Shown in pieces: positions 11,096-22,334 of a stretch of DNA of 64,000 bases. The DNA comes from Lutraria lutraria. Its lineage: Eukaryota; Mollusca; Bivalvia; Venerida; Mactridae. Below the pieces are notes generated by a model, which made no database searches, was not told the DNA's origin, and was given only the letters and a program-made list of their open reading frames with translations. The first letter of the stretch is position 1. Every line of letters begins with the position of its first letter. The stretch is taken from positions 7,686,819-7,750,818 of the forward strand of contig OZ026847.1 in assembly GCA_964023205.1 (NCBI GenBank). The letters are read 5' to 3'. Both the position numbers and the translations under genes were made by a program.

Positions 11096-13749
11096 CATTG
11101 CCAGCTTTCAGAGCTTATCAGTTGGCTTATCGGGAAAGTTGTCCCCCTTTAAAATTGACTTTTTTGCGATATCGATGACATGGCGGTGACAGGTGCTCTA
11201 TATAGAGTTATAGAGGAAGTATTTATTTAACTTGTAATAACTTTATTAATAATAAAGGCACAACATTTTCCCTGTTATGTGCACAATTTTGCATCTTTCT
11301 TCTTTATAATGATATAAATTTTAATAATGTTATATATTATCTTCTTGCTTCCCTGATCGTTACAAAATTGTCCCTGTCAGTCTAGATTTTTTATATGAAC
11401 AAAGAAGGAAATTTCTAAAATTAAGCAAAAGTGGGAATTTCAAACACCTAGAAAGACATTTTGTAGTATAAGCACAACATTTTCCCTGTTATGTGCACAA
11501 CTTTACATCTTTCTTCTTTACAATGATATAAATTTCAATTATGTTGTATTTTATCTTCTTGCTTCCCTGATCGTTACAAAATTATCCCTGTCGGTCAAAA
11601 TTTATAAAAACATTGTGTATTAACATACAAGAAAATTCCTAAAACTATGCAAGATGGCGGAATTCAAGCACCGAGAAAGTCATTTTGCAATATAAGTACA
11701 ATATTTTCCCAGCTATGTGCACAATTTTGCATCTTTCTTCTTTATAATGATATAAATTTCAATTATGTTGTATTTTATCTTCTTGATTCCCTGATCGTTA
11801 CAAAATTATCCTTGTCAGTCTAGATTTTTATAAACATACAAGGAAATTCCTAAAACTGGGCAAGATGGCGGAATTCAAGCACCGAGAAAGTCATTTTGCA
11901 ATATACATTTAAGTACAATATTTTCCCAGTTATGTGCACAATTTTGCATCTTTCTTCTTTATAATGATATAAATTTCAATTATGTTGTATTCTATCTTAT
12001 TGCTTCCTTGATCGTTACAAATTTAAGTTATCCTTGCCGGTCCAGATTATAAATACATTGTGAATACAAAGAAATTTCTATAACTAGACATAATAGCGGA
12101 TATTCAAACACCACGAAAGCCACGTTGTAATTTTAGCATCACATTTTCCCAGTTAAGTGCACAAGCTAGATTCTTTGCTGATTCATATTGAATATTAATG
12201 TATTAATATTTCTAACATTTTCTTGCTTCCATCTGAATTTACCAGTTTTGGAAACATGTCGTTTCTCATAATAAGGTACCTACATGATAATTATAGTTAT
12301 TTGTATATTCCCGTAACCAGGTAGCATGGCTTTAGAGATAAAATCAGTATGCGGATATATACAGTTTAAGTATAGCTTAGATGTTAGTGTCAGATTGTGA
12401 ATCAACATTTTTACTGTTTAAAATAATGAAACTACTAATTCAAGCATAATTTATCATTTTTTCAATTTATAACTAAAGATCATTAATCTTGATTAAGATG
12501 TATTTTGTTCATTTTGTGATCTTTAAAAACGTAATTCCTGGGACCAATATACACATATAGATAATTTTAACAAAACAAAGTGCGAAAAGATAAGCATCAG
12601 AATTAAAGTATAGTAACATAATGAATGGCTTTAAATTAGCTGTTGAGCACAACCCTGTCATAAAAATATAAAATAATTAAATTTGTTTCCATGTAGTAAG
12701 ACGGATCAACATTTATAGATGAATGCAGATTACATCGCCAATTAACGTGATTATCAATATACATGTGTATAATGGTCCCAGTTAATACTGACCGTAAGTG
12801 CAATATGTATAATTAGCTCACTGAACCATGACCTGTATTGGATTTTATTACTACATGCTTTTTAAATTGGTAAAAAATGATGCGAATTATGCCAGGCACA
12901 TGTATTATATGTAGACATGTCATATTTTACTATGATAATTAACATCGAACTTATTTTAAGCCAAAAAATGATTGTTAGACTTAGTGGTTTGATCAGAGAC
13001 TTTTTTACAGTTTATTTATCTAAAAGGGATGTTATATATATCCAAGGACTTATATACATACATGTATGTATATATTAAGTCCTTGATATATCTGAATTTA
13101 TACTCAATAAAATATAAACTAGTTATTTAACACAAGCGAATTCAGCCCCCCCCCCCCCCCCACCTCCTAAAGAAATGAAAAATCATTCAATGAAATAGCA
13201 TACTTTCCAAAATATTATGCCCCTGAAATCCTGGATCTGCCGCTGTTTAAAGTAACAAAAATTTTGTCAATAAAAATCAGAATAAATGAAACAGAATGGA
13301 TTTTACAATCTATTTATCTACATATTAACAAAATTAGAATTAACTAAATTTTCACCTTGTCAAAGAAAACTTGTTATTAGCAGAATAAATATAATAAAGC
13401 GTACATCAATGGTTATTTTATTATAAAACATGTTAAGCTTGGCTGTAGTTACCCAACAACTAACAAATAACGTTAAATAATACAAGTATAAGTCAAGTTC
13501 TTCATGATATCACTTTCTGTCATTGTTTTACTGTATTTGATGAACAACTGATAAGATCATGCCTGCGGGCGCAATGCGCGTCTTGCTTAATGAACCGTGA
13601 TTCTACTGATTTCAGTGCTATCTAGGGTCTTAAATGGTTTATCTAGGGTCCTTATCTAAGGGACATAATCGAAATTTGATCACAAGCTTCCCTTCGACCG
13701 AAAATCAAGGGAGGCTACTTTGTAAATTAGGCCTTGAAAGCTGGCAATG
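11096..13749 (+). mobile_element. 2.65-kb non-autonomous TIR element, left copy
   Basis: It starts CATTGCCAGCTTTCAGAGC and ends GGCCTTGAAAGCTGGCAATG, so it has terminal inverted repeats of about 15 bp. An inverted, nearly full-length copy is at 51305-53943. Landmarks shared by both: the ATATCGATGACATGGCGGTG block, an internal tandem array, a C run near 13146, a palindrome of ATACATACATGTATGTATAT type near 13050, and GCGGGCGCAATGCGCGTC near 13565. No ORF of transposase size. The superfamily is unresolved because I could not identify a convincing target duplication. Confidence 0.85.
11220..12140 (+). repeat. Internal tandem repeat, about 215-225 bp unit
   Basis: Inside the 2.65-kb element, four to five units share AACATTTTCCCTGTTATGTG, a CATCTTTCTTCTTTATAATG block, a CTTGCTTCCCTGATCGTTAC block and a closing ACCGAGAAAGTCATTTTGCA block. 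Units start near 11262, 11470, 11700 and 11925, with a worn fifth near 12140. The right-hand copy carries the same array at about 52880-53790, so the array predates their separation. Confidence 0.85.
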
Positions 13750-13904
13750 TTCGCCTTCAATATTTCGTGTCTTCGTGTGTTCGCCCTCTAAGGTCGAAGG
13801 CGAAGACACGACAAATGATCAATTTATCGTGTGTTCGTGTCGGCGTGCTTCGACTTTTGGGGGCGAACACAAGAAGATATGAAATGGCAGAAATCAGCCA
13901 CCAT
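13750..13904. mobile_element. CGA/TCG hairpin element, copy 1, right part
   Basis: Continues the hairpin element after the 2.65-kb insertion with TTCGTGTCTTCGTGTGTTCG words. It ends GGCAGAAATCAGCCACCAT, the same end as copy 2 (GGCATAAATCAGCCACCAT, ending 16340). That shared end shows the two outer pieces belong to one element. Confidence 0.7.
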
Positions 13905-13908
13905 ATCA

Positions 13909-14799
13909 ATCACGGTGTTTAAAATAAAATGCATTATTCAAAAAAAAAATTTGACAGTGCTTCTAATCCCTGCAAATACAACTGAAAGTTCACCATTTTT
14001 AGTTCTAATTTAAACTAGAAATGTGTCCGGAGGACACGAACGCCTCCCCGAGAGAAAATATTTGGATTTTAAGTGAAATCGAACTTGACCTGTATTTTGT
14101 TATTATATTCCTTCAGGTAAAATATGAAACCAATTCTTGAAATATTTCTTGGATAAAATATCCTTAAAATATTGAATATATTTCGTTATTTATGTCGTTT
14201 TTGCTTCTTCATAAATAATTCTGCATCAGTTTCTGAGTTTATCTATGAAGACTTGCTATGAATTGAAATGTTGTACTTTGTATTCACAGATTCTTTTGAG
14301 AACTCCATAAAACAATTTATGGTGACATTAGTAAATAAAGATACCAGTGCCTAATGTGATATTGATGTGATAAACATTTAGATAGATAAACATTGCTTTG
14401 CATGAATTTGGGTGCAAATATATTCAGCCACTGTTTTGCTGTACTAATGTTTGATATGAACATGAACTCCAAGGACAACTGTATAATCTTAAATCTTTAT
14501 TACCTTGTTTACATCTTGTTGTTAATGCACATATTGTGATAAAAAAAATGTCCAGATGAGAGCCCATGCATGCAAGTACTTCTTTGTGACTTTAGTATAT
14601 CATCAATTATAATTTATTTATTATTTTATTCAGTTTGTTGAATAGAGTATGATACAGGTATAAGTTATTTAAAACTACCAGTAAACATGCAATTGTATTC
14701 TTGACAACATGAATTCAGTGAAGCAAATGATATCAGTAAACTTTATAAAATGCATTTGTATGAATTTGAAATAAATGATGCACAACTGAAAGATGTTCT
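13909..14799 (+). repeat. Interspersed repeat, copy X (inverted partner at 20215-20949)
   Basis: Runs from TCAATCACGGTG to GAAAGATGTTCT. The reverse complement of 20215-20949 matches it closely, including GTGTCCGGAGGACACG near 14022 and the AAATTTGGGTGCAAATATATTC region, but copy X has about 160 extra bases near 14520-14690. No clear terminal inverted repeats or ORF; element class unknown. Confidence 0.8.
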
Positions 14800-15945
14800 T
14801 ATAATAATAATAATATCTTTATTTATAGAAGGTGTACACATTAAGTAAAATATACAAAACATTTGACTTATTTTCAATGCGGCCTTCTGGAAACAAGCAA
14901 AATAACATATTAACTAATACATATTAAAATGAATGAATGAGTAACAATAAATACATAAATAAATGAAAGGATATAAGTTAATGAAATTAACTGATGTGTG
15001 AATGAATGGCGGACGGACGAACGAACGCTCGAACGAGCGTACGAAAGACCAAACGAAATAAACAAATTACTCCATGCATTCACAATTATAACTAAGCAAC
15101 ATACACACAACATAATGATGATGATAGCATTGATACAAATGGTTTACTAAAGAAATTGCAGACATACCCGACAAACACTCCTTGATTGAGAACATGTATC
15201 AATAATTACATAAAATGTTTTTTAGAATATCTAACACTTTTGAGTCAACAATCTAAAAATATTAAAAGACTGAAAAAATTAGTCTTTATACCCAGACATA
15301 GGTATGAAAATGAATAATTAGGTTATGGAAATTGCATGTTAAGAATAAACTTACGTAAGTTGTACTTAAAAGAATATAATGAATTGATTTGTCTTAGATT
15401 AAATGGCAGTGTATTCCAAACGAGGCTAGCATGATATGAAAAAGTATCTTTAATGTATTTAGTTCTGTTTCCTGGCAATACTAGATCATTACGTGCCGTA
15501 GATCTAAGGTCATAGTGTTCATTGCTTGAAAAGGTTAAAAGATTTGACATGTAGTCTGGAAACAATTTATTTTTACTTTTAAACACCATCATTGCAGCGT
15601 GATATGTGACTCTATTTTCAAATGTCACCCATTGCAATTCTTTGAATAATTCTAAGGAGTTGGTGTTATATGGCCTTTGTAAGATGATGCGTGCGGCCCG
15701 CTTTTGAAGTCTTATTTATACTACCTATAGAATGAACACCCTTTCCCCACACAGAACAACAGTAATCAAAACATGGAACTAAATAAACGTTATAGAACTT
15801 TTTCTTCATGTCATCATTCAAAAATGAGCTAATTTGTTTCATCAGAGCTATTTTCATTCTAATTTGCTTGCAAACAAATGTGATTTGCATATCCCATGTT
15901 AAAGCATTATCAATATAGACTCCTAAGATGGTTGCATTTTCGCGT
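14800..15945 (-). pseudogene. Non-LTR retrotransposon 3' end (reverse transcriptase tail), broken
   Basis: On the minus strand, 15945 to about 15700 encodes ATILGVYIDNALTWD, then IALMKQISSFL, then YLVPCFDYCCSVWG, which match the C-terminal part of molluscan non-LTR reverse transcriptases. A frameshift near 15700 is followed by LQKRAARIIL and LFKELQWVTFENRVTYHA, continuing to the stop at 15323. About 520 bp of 3' UTR-like sequence ends at an (ATA)n tract at 14801-14815, the expected tail of such elements. The 5' side is cut by the CGA hairpin element at 15942. Not functional. Confidence 0.8.
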
Positions 15946-16340
15946 TCCGGTTGTACAGGCGCATGCGCATCAACTTGTATAAGGTATATGTAAACTACCT
16001 GCGCATGCGTAACCGGAACGCAAAGATGCGAAAATGCGACAATGCAACAATGCGAAAATGTAACAATGCGAAAAAGTCGACTTTGTCGTGTTTTCGCATT
16101 GTTGTATTTTCGCCACGAAAAAGCAAAGATACGACAGATGTAAGGCGAAAATACGACACATTTTTGGTGTCGTATTGTCGTCCTCCATCTGTCGTATTTT
16201 CGCTTTTTCGCCACGACAATGCAAAAATGCAACAATGCAAAGATACGACAAAGTAGACTTTGTCGTATTTTCGCTTTTTCGCATTTTCGCTTTGTTGTGG
16301 CGAAAAAGCGGAATACGACATGGCATAAATCAGCCACCAT
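15942..16340. mobile_element. CGA/TCG hairpin element, copy 2
   Basis: Opens with inverted arms GCGTTCCGGTT (15943) and AACCGGAACGC (about 16011-16021) around CGCATGCGC palindromes, then runs of CGAAAATGCGACAATGC type, several local hairpins (GTCGACTTTGTCG; GACAAAGTAGACTTTGTC; a TACGACAGATG arm against CATCTGTCGTA), and ends AAATCAGCCACCAT. It lies in the reverse-transcriptase remnant. Overlapping ORFs on both strands reflect the symmetry, not genes. Confidence 0.75.
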
Positions 16341-17271
16341 ACTTTACTGAATTCACACATATAGGAATGATACAAAAACGATATGCATGTACATTGTATA
16401 ATTGATTACTTATTGACAGTTTAGAAAGGCATTATTTCACTGAACATTAATGATGAGATGTAATGTTGTCCGCATGCATCAGTAGTTGATCTGTTATCAT
16501 TGAATATACGCGTATATTAGTAAGACGTATATTGATCAATGTGCTCGTAAAAAGGAATCTAGTTTTAACCACCTATCACTTCACAACAAGTTACAAGTCA
16601 TTGCTAACTCTCATAATGTCGGCCCCTATCGTAAACCCGGCTCGAGGGACTATATTAATACAGATCCAGGAACTATATATGTACACAGGGAGTACATTTT
16701 ATGATATTAAATTTGCCACCCCTAACGGAAACAATATGATTTTCATAGAATTACAGAAAAAAATACAACTCAAATACAGCTGTTCTGTCTTTTGTTTTAT
16801 CATTAGTAATGCATATCAATGTATAATGGCCATGTTCTATTAATTTATACCAATGTGTGATGGTCATGTTCTATAAATTTTCAATAAAGCCTATATTGAT
16901 AGAGATGTATACGAGATATCACTAACTGTTAGGAATTCAGTACTTATGTACATCAATAGAAGTCAGAACAATTCGCGCCAATATTATTTCGATGTTATAC
17001 TCATGTTTCAATACGATGACTCGTAAACATCTACAAGATAAGATTTTATTATTTCTGAATTTTGCATGGATTTACATATAGATTAGTGCATACATCACAT
17101 GACCTGATCAATAACAACGACTCAATGATTTCTTATGTAATCTTAATAGCTTGTTCAAAGTGAAGAAAATATGGTATACTTGAGGTAAGAGGCGGTAATA
17201 AATGCTCAATCATCGTGAAACAAGATAATATAATATGCATATTAAGTTAACAACCGATTGTTTTTATGGTA
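16341..17271. other. Non-coding stretch, no gene seen
   Basis: AT-rich DNA. An ORF of about 100 codons at 16532-16843 shows no recognisable domain and no splice or family support, so I leave it out. Confidence 0.5.
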
Positions 17272-17735
17272 CGAAATGAGAACATAAAGCACTGAAAGCA
17301 AGCGTAACTAAAACATGTATTACATCATTCATGGTACTTGGTACTGTGAGTATAAGCGTAACTAAAACATGTATTACATCATTCATGGTACTTGGTACTG
17401 TGAGTATAAGCATAACTAAAACATGTATTACATCATTCATGGTACTTGGTACTGTGAGTATAAGCATAACTAAAACATGTATTACATCATTCATGGTACT
17501 TGGTACTGTGAGTATAAGCGTAACTAAAACATGTATTACATCATTCATGGTACTTGGTACTGTGAGTATAAGCATAACTAAAACATGTATTACATCATTC
17601 ACGGTACTTGGTACTGTGAGTATAAGCATAACTAAAACATGTATTACATCATTCATGGTACTTGGTACTGTGAGTATAAGCATAACTAAAACATGTATTA
17701 CATCATTCATGGTACTTAATTGGTACTGTGTGAGT
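17272..17735. repeat. 54-bp minisatellite, about eight copies
   Basis: Unit ATAACTAAAACATGTATTAC then ATCATTCATGGTACTTGGTA then CTGTGAGTATAAGC, nearly identical in all copies. Because 54 is a multiple of three and the unit lacks stops in some frames, it yields repetitive false ORFs on both strands (17331-17756 plus, 17264-17785 minus). Confidence 0.95.
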
Positions 17736-17840
17736 ATAATGATGCACGTTAATTGAGGCCATCTTCTATGGGAACATTCATTCAAGTATTGTGTTCCTTC
17801 AATAGTGTAGAAACGATTATGATAGGAGGAGGAAAATTAG

Positions 17841-17913
17841 GTACCCGATGCGGGGATCGATCCCGCGATTCGTGCTTGAAAGTCAGACACTCTACCAAAT
17901 GAGCTGACCGAGC
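17841..17913 (-). tRNA. tRNA-like sequence (pseudogene or SINE head)
   Basis: On the minus strand it reads GCTCGGTCAGCTCATTTGGT, with A-box-like CAGCTCATTTGG, and GCGGGATCGATCCCCGC, a perfect 5-bp T-stem containing a B-box-like GGATCGATCCC. The acceptor stem pairs only with several wobbles. The anticodon stem is badly mismatched; a TTC triplet would sit in the anticodon position. More likely a decayed tRNA or SINE than an active gene. Confidence 0.55.
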
Positions 17914-19439
17914 TGTAATATCGCAGCCAATTTATAAAAACAAATACATTTGTACATGTACCTACATGTAACCTTGTAATGTAATCGAACTGTATGCATG
18001 GATCAAAAAGTGTGATCTTGTGTTGTACAGTGGTTATCCTATATATATTGACTTGCCCTATTACTAGTATTATGGTTTCCAACAGTTGCATGCTCCATGA
18101 GTACATGCATACATATACTAGAGATGTCGAGGAGCCAGCGACAGCAGTTTAAGATGGTTTATAGATGAAGATACACTTAAGGGTTCGGAACTTCGCAATT
18201 TGGAAGTTTTTTTTTAGTTTTATCAAGAACTTTATAATACGTTTTGTGATATTCATGATAAACGATGTTGAATTTTGGGTAGCTATGACTAAGCAGTTCC
18301 TGGTGGAAATGTCCTCGTAAATCAATCTTAGTTTATGTGTGTACTTATCTTTGCTGACTGCATGTTGGGTTATATCATGTGAGATAATCATAGATATGTT
18401 AAATATAATAAAACACAACTAAATATTCATAGATAAGGCAGAAAACGAGAACATAAACACTCGATGGTCCTTCGTGGTGAAAGCATTTAGTCATCGTGGT
18501 GGAAATATCATACCGTCACTCCTTGAGTGTGCCATTTGTTGTTTGCAGATCACATTCGAATTTATTATATCATAAATGATCATTTACATTAACTATATGT
18601 CTATACATGTTATCTTCGTTAAATAAAAAAATATTGTACTTTTAGTTCAGTGTACTACATAATCTAAACTCGGCAGCCGCACGAAGTAACATTATGTTAT
18701 CGGTCCCCCAACGATGGTCCATTAAAATTCTCGACTGTAACAGTTGATCTAACGATTGCTGGAAGGTTCGTTTACCAACAACGATTCTACCTACGAATCA
18801 ATGACCACAATAGCTAAACAAATGGTCAACTGTCTTTACCAAAACTAACTTATCCAGCCATTGTCCAGCTACGACTTTAAATAAGAAAGTGCAATTGTCC
18901 ATCTTCCAGAGAGTGTATAATTGCTTATGTATGTCTTTATTATCTTTTTCGGAAAACGTAACGGTAGAAAGCTATCTCGGAAATAAACTAGTACTATATA
19001 GAATTTACATAGTAGCATAATTGTTCTTACTAAAATGCAAGTAAAATCAACATTTAAGCAATATATTATCTAATTCTCACTACTTTAAAAAAATTACTTT
19101 TATTTGTAATTTACAGTTTATTCCGCAAGATTAATTCTATTTCACGAACAAAACTCTCATTTTGTTTAGATAAACTACTGTATTCTTTTCTCTTTTTTAT
19201 AATAATTATTTCCATAAACATCTCATATAAAATTTTTGATAAAAATATAAAACGACGCCATAGGAATTTGATATTCTGGGAAACAGTACAAAAGATCGCA
19301 TTCAATATTTAAAAGAAAGAATTTCTTTTAATTCGAACATAAAATATGATAACAATCGTACATATTATAAGATATTTTATGGCGCGTCATTCATGAAGAC
19401 GTCATAAGAATAGATATAAATGAATAATCACGAACTTAC
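17914..19439. other. Non-coding stretch, no gene seen
   Basis: AT-rich DNA with short unsupported ORFs only. It would be part of the first intron of the NHL gene if the first exon at 19440-19482 is right. Confidence 0.45.
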
Positions 19440-19482
19440 TTCTCCTTCGAGATGAAGGTGTTCTGTTCTCCGTGTTAAACAT
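19440..19482 (-). CDS. Candidate first coding exon of the NHL-repeat gene
   Basis: ATG (19482-19480) opens MFNTENRTPSSRRR and runs into a strong donor A/GTAAGT in phase 1. The first firm NHL exon (acceptor at 4776) begins with AT and needs exactly one preceding base, so the join gives ...SSRRRN-IFRRLSVF.... Intron length would be about 14.7 kb, filled by transposons and the E-box satellite. The support is the splice sites, phase and basic/Ser-rich continuity; another exon in between or a different start is possible. Confidence 0.5.
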
Positions 19483-19870
19483 TCTCGTCCAGGACACAAC
19501 ACACTCTCAAATGAAACTTTGATATCACCGGTTTACTACAAGTATTGTATTAAATGATCCGTGTCCCGCGGAATCTTCAGTGGATAGCAAGTATCATTAT
19601 GAAATCATCCGGATCCAGTGTATATCTGTTTGCTTAGCATAAACACTTGCTTCCAAGATTTCATTAAGAACAAGCACGATTATCGTGAAGTTAACATTTT
19701 ATTACATCATATTATTTACATTTAATTCGATTGTTTGCGTTGGTTAAATATTTTTTTGTGAAATCATTGCAATCATGGGTTGATAAACAAATTGTTTTGT
19801 TTATCTTTATTTTGTGTGTTTGTTTGTCTTAGACTTGACAAGTCACGTGATCACGGGACATCCAGATTTT

Positions 19871-21774
19871 GGCCCCGTTTCATCAAACATCTTACGCCAC
19901 TTTTTAAGTAAGAAGTGTCTTATCTCCCTTCTTAGCGTTAAAATACGTTTCATCAATATTTTCTTAGCTACGAATTCTTAAGTTTGGGAAAGATTCTTAC
20001 TTAACTTTACGATAGCTCATGGGCTTTCTTAAAGGTAAGAAAACGCGGCTTCTGTCTTTATTATTATGAGACAGCCTTTTATTTTAAGTCTGTTGAGTGC
20101 GATGTAAGATATATTTCTGCTTGTCATATCATTACCACAATTAGGAGACTTTATAACAACAGAGGCTCAGTATAGCTGTAGAATATTTCATCCATAACTG
20201 AACATTAATGGTTTAGAACATCTTTCAGTTGTGCATCATTTATTTCAAATTCATACAAATGCATTTTATAAAGTTTACTGATAGCATTTGCTTCACTGAA
20301 TTCATGTTGTCAAGGATACAATTGCATGTACAAGATGTAAACAAGGTAATACAGATTTAAGATTATACAGTTGTCCTTGGATTTCATGTTCATATCAAAC
20401 ATTAGTACAGCAAAACAGTGGCTGAATATATTTGCACCCAAATTCATGCAAAGCAATGTTTATCTATCTAAATGTTTATCACATCAAAATCACATTAGGC
20501 ACTGGTATCTTTATTTACTAATGTCACCATAAATTGTTTTATGGAGTCCTCAAAAGAATCTGTGAATACAAAGTACAACTTCAATTTCAATTCATAGCAA
20601 GTCTTCATAGATAAACTCAGAAACTGATGCACAATTATTTATGAAGAAGCAAAAACGACATAAATAACGAAATATATTAAATATTTTAAGGATATTTTAT
20701 TCAAGAAATATTTCAAGAATTGGTTTCATATTTTACATGAAGGAATATAATAACAAAATACAGGTCAAGTTCGATTTCACTTAAAATCCAAATATTTTCT
20801 CTCGGGGAGGCGTTCTTGTCCTCCGGACACATTTCTAGTTTAAATTAGAACTAAAAATGGTGAACTTTCAGTTGTATTTGCAGGCATTTGAAGCACTGTC
20901 AAATATTATTTTTTTGAATAATGCATTTTATTTCAAACACCGTGATTGACGATAATTAGACATGATATTAGCTTTCGACGTAGATGGCATTTTTATATTG
21001 TTCACTTTTCAAATTAACGTTACGCACGTGCGTATGTGCGTATCGCTGATGTAATAACTTGTTGGCAATCTGATATTTTTAAAACTTATTTTAAGACCGT
21101 AAACATATTTTTATCTTCAAAAGAAACCTTTTGGTATTTCTCTTTAACCGATCGTATGTGCGTTTAATAGCCATAAAACAAATTTTCATGATAAAAAATG
21201 AAAAATAAAGCTAATAGGTATTAAAATGCATCTGAAGTTTTCGTATTTATTAACTGTTCCTCTCCGATTCTCACTGTGAAATCTTATTGCTCAAACGATA
21301 CTAATTTGACCTGATCAGCATTAATCATAAAAGGTACGGTTAGGTTGTCCAACATACATAGATGTGCGAATAAAGGAATTTTATGTGCAAGTTTGAGCGA
21401 CTCAAAAACATAATATCATGAGCCAATGTTCACATTGTTTAAAAAAACATATTTTCAGATATGATATATCAAATAGTTTACATTTTCTGAAAGATGAGAG
21501 CTTCATCTTTAATTTGGTATATAATTTACAAAATTCGGCTGAGAAGCAAAATAAAACTCTCTATATAATATATGTATATAATCAATTGTATTTTTCTTAT
21601 TTACATAGCTAGGGCCGGTGAATAGACTTACCCGTGTAGACTGTGTCGCGGTCTTTACACATTTAGATAAGAACAGTTGATAAAACGGTTTAAGAATTTC
21701 GTTACTTTTGTCGTAAGTGTCTTCGTAGGAAAGAATCTTACGTAAGATAAGAATATATTGATGAAACGAGGCCT
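19871..21774. mobile_element. TIR element with GTTTCATCAA termini, carrying another repeat
   Basis: Left end GGCCCCGTTTCATCAAACAT followed by TCTTACG; right end CTTACGTAAGATAAG then TTGATGAAACGAGGCC, which are inverted repeats. The interior holds copy Y of another repeat (20215-20949), so this element was a target. No transposase ORF is visible; the ORFs at its right end have no recognisable domain. Confidence 0.65.
20215..20949 (-). repeat. Interspersed repeat, copy Y (inverted partner of 13909-14799)
   Basis: The reverse complement matches 13909-14799 end to end, from TCAATCACGGTG to AGATGTTCT, but lacks about 160 bases of copy X. Together with copy X it forms an inverted pair about 5.4 kb apart. 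Confidence 0.8.
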
Positions 21775-22047
21775 TTGTCTTTACTAATGTCTCAATTACT
21801 TTTCTTTTTTTTGCTTTTACATACACTTGATTTACTGTTATTAAGGTCGTGGTGATGAAAACTGGAGAAGCTGGTATTTTAAAACATACAAGAGGGTCGT
21901 GCATGGTAACCCTTTATTACATCGCTCACCTGAGAAAAGACTGCGACTTCTTTCATATCAATTTAACCTAAGAGAGCTTAATACTGACAAAGAAAATTAA
22001 TCATTATGACCAACATTCTGGGCAACTTTCTTTAAGACTTGATTAAA

Positions 22048-22334
22048 TATTTTACCTAGAAAGATATCTTATCAGTGAAATTGACTTTTACTTGCAATAA
22101 AAACATTTCGATATTTTCTTTTTTTAATCACAAAGTACATATAGAAATATAGCACAGTATTTTTTTTCAACGATATTGCAAAAAATAAAAAAAGCGTCTG
22201 ACAACATTTCTACGAGATGTGGCTAAGACAGGCATTATGTATATATGCTTTAGAGCAAATCAATATAGTTGTTATATTTTACTATCATTACATCTATTGT
22301 TCTGTTTTGCTAAATTTAAAAAGCTAATGGGGCT
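22048..22334 (+). mobile_element. Truncated copy of the TTAA element found in ALG3 intron 5
   Basis: From TTTTACCTAGAAAGATATCT to AAAGCTAATGGGGCT it parallels the outer parts of 59676-61076, and the right end is followed by TTAA (22335-22338). The matching left terminus is missing or worn. Near 22237 it reads GTATATATG, the uninterrupted form of the site where the copy in ALG3 is split by a pogo-type element. The rest of 21775-23947 shows no gene. Confidence 0.75.

Noticed and set aside
10731..11189. Overlapping Arg/His/Ser-rich ORFs on both strands
   Set aside because: They lie in the symmetric CGA/TCG hairpin element, which lacks stop codons in several frames; no domain, no splice support.
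15951..16405. Four overlapping ORFs of 100 or more codons
   Set aside because: Same hairpin-element artefact; only the reverse-transcriptase piece downstream on the minus strand has family similarity.
17264..17785. Long repetitive ORFs on both strands
   Set aside because: They follow from the 54-bp tandem repeat, whose length is a multiple of three; both strands are open equally.
17841..17913. Functional tRNA gene
   Set aside because: The T-arm is perfect but the anticodon stem does not pair and the acceptor stem needs several wobbles; kept only as tRNA-like.
21509..21904. 131-residue minus-strand ORF
   Set aside because: Spans the end of the GTTTCATCAA TIR element and shows no recognisable domain.
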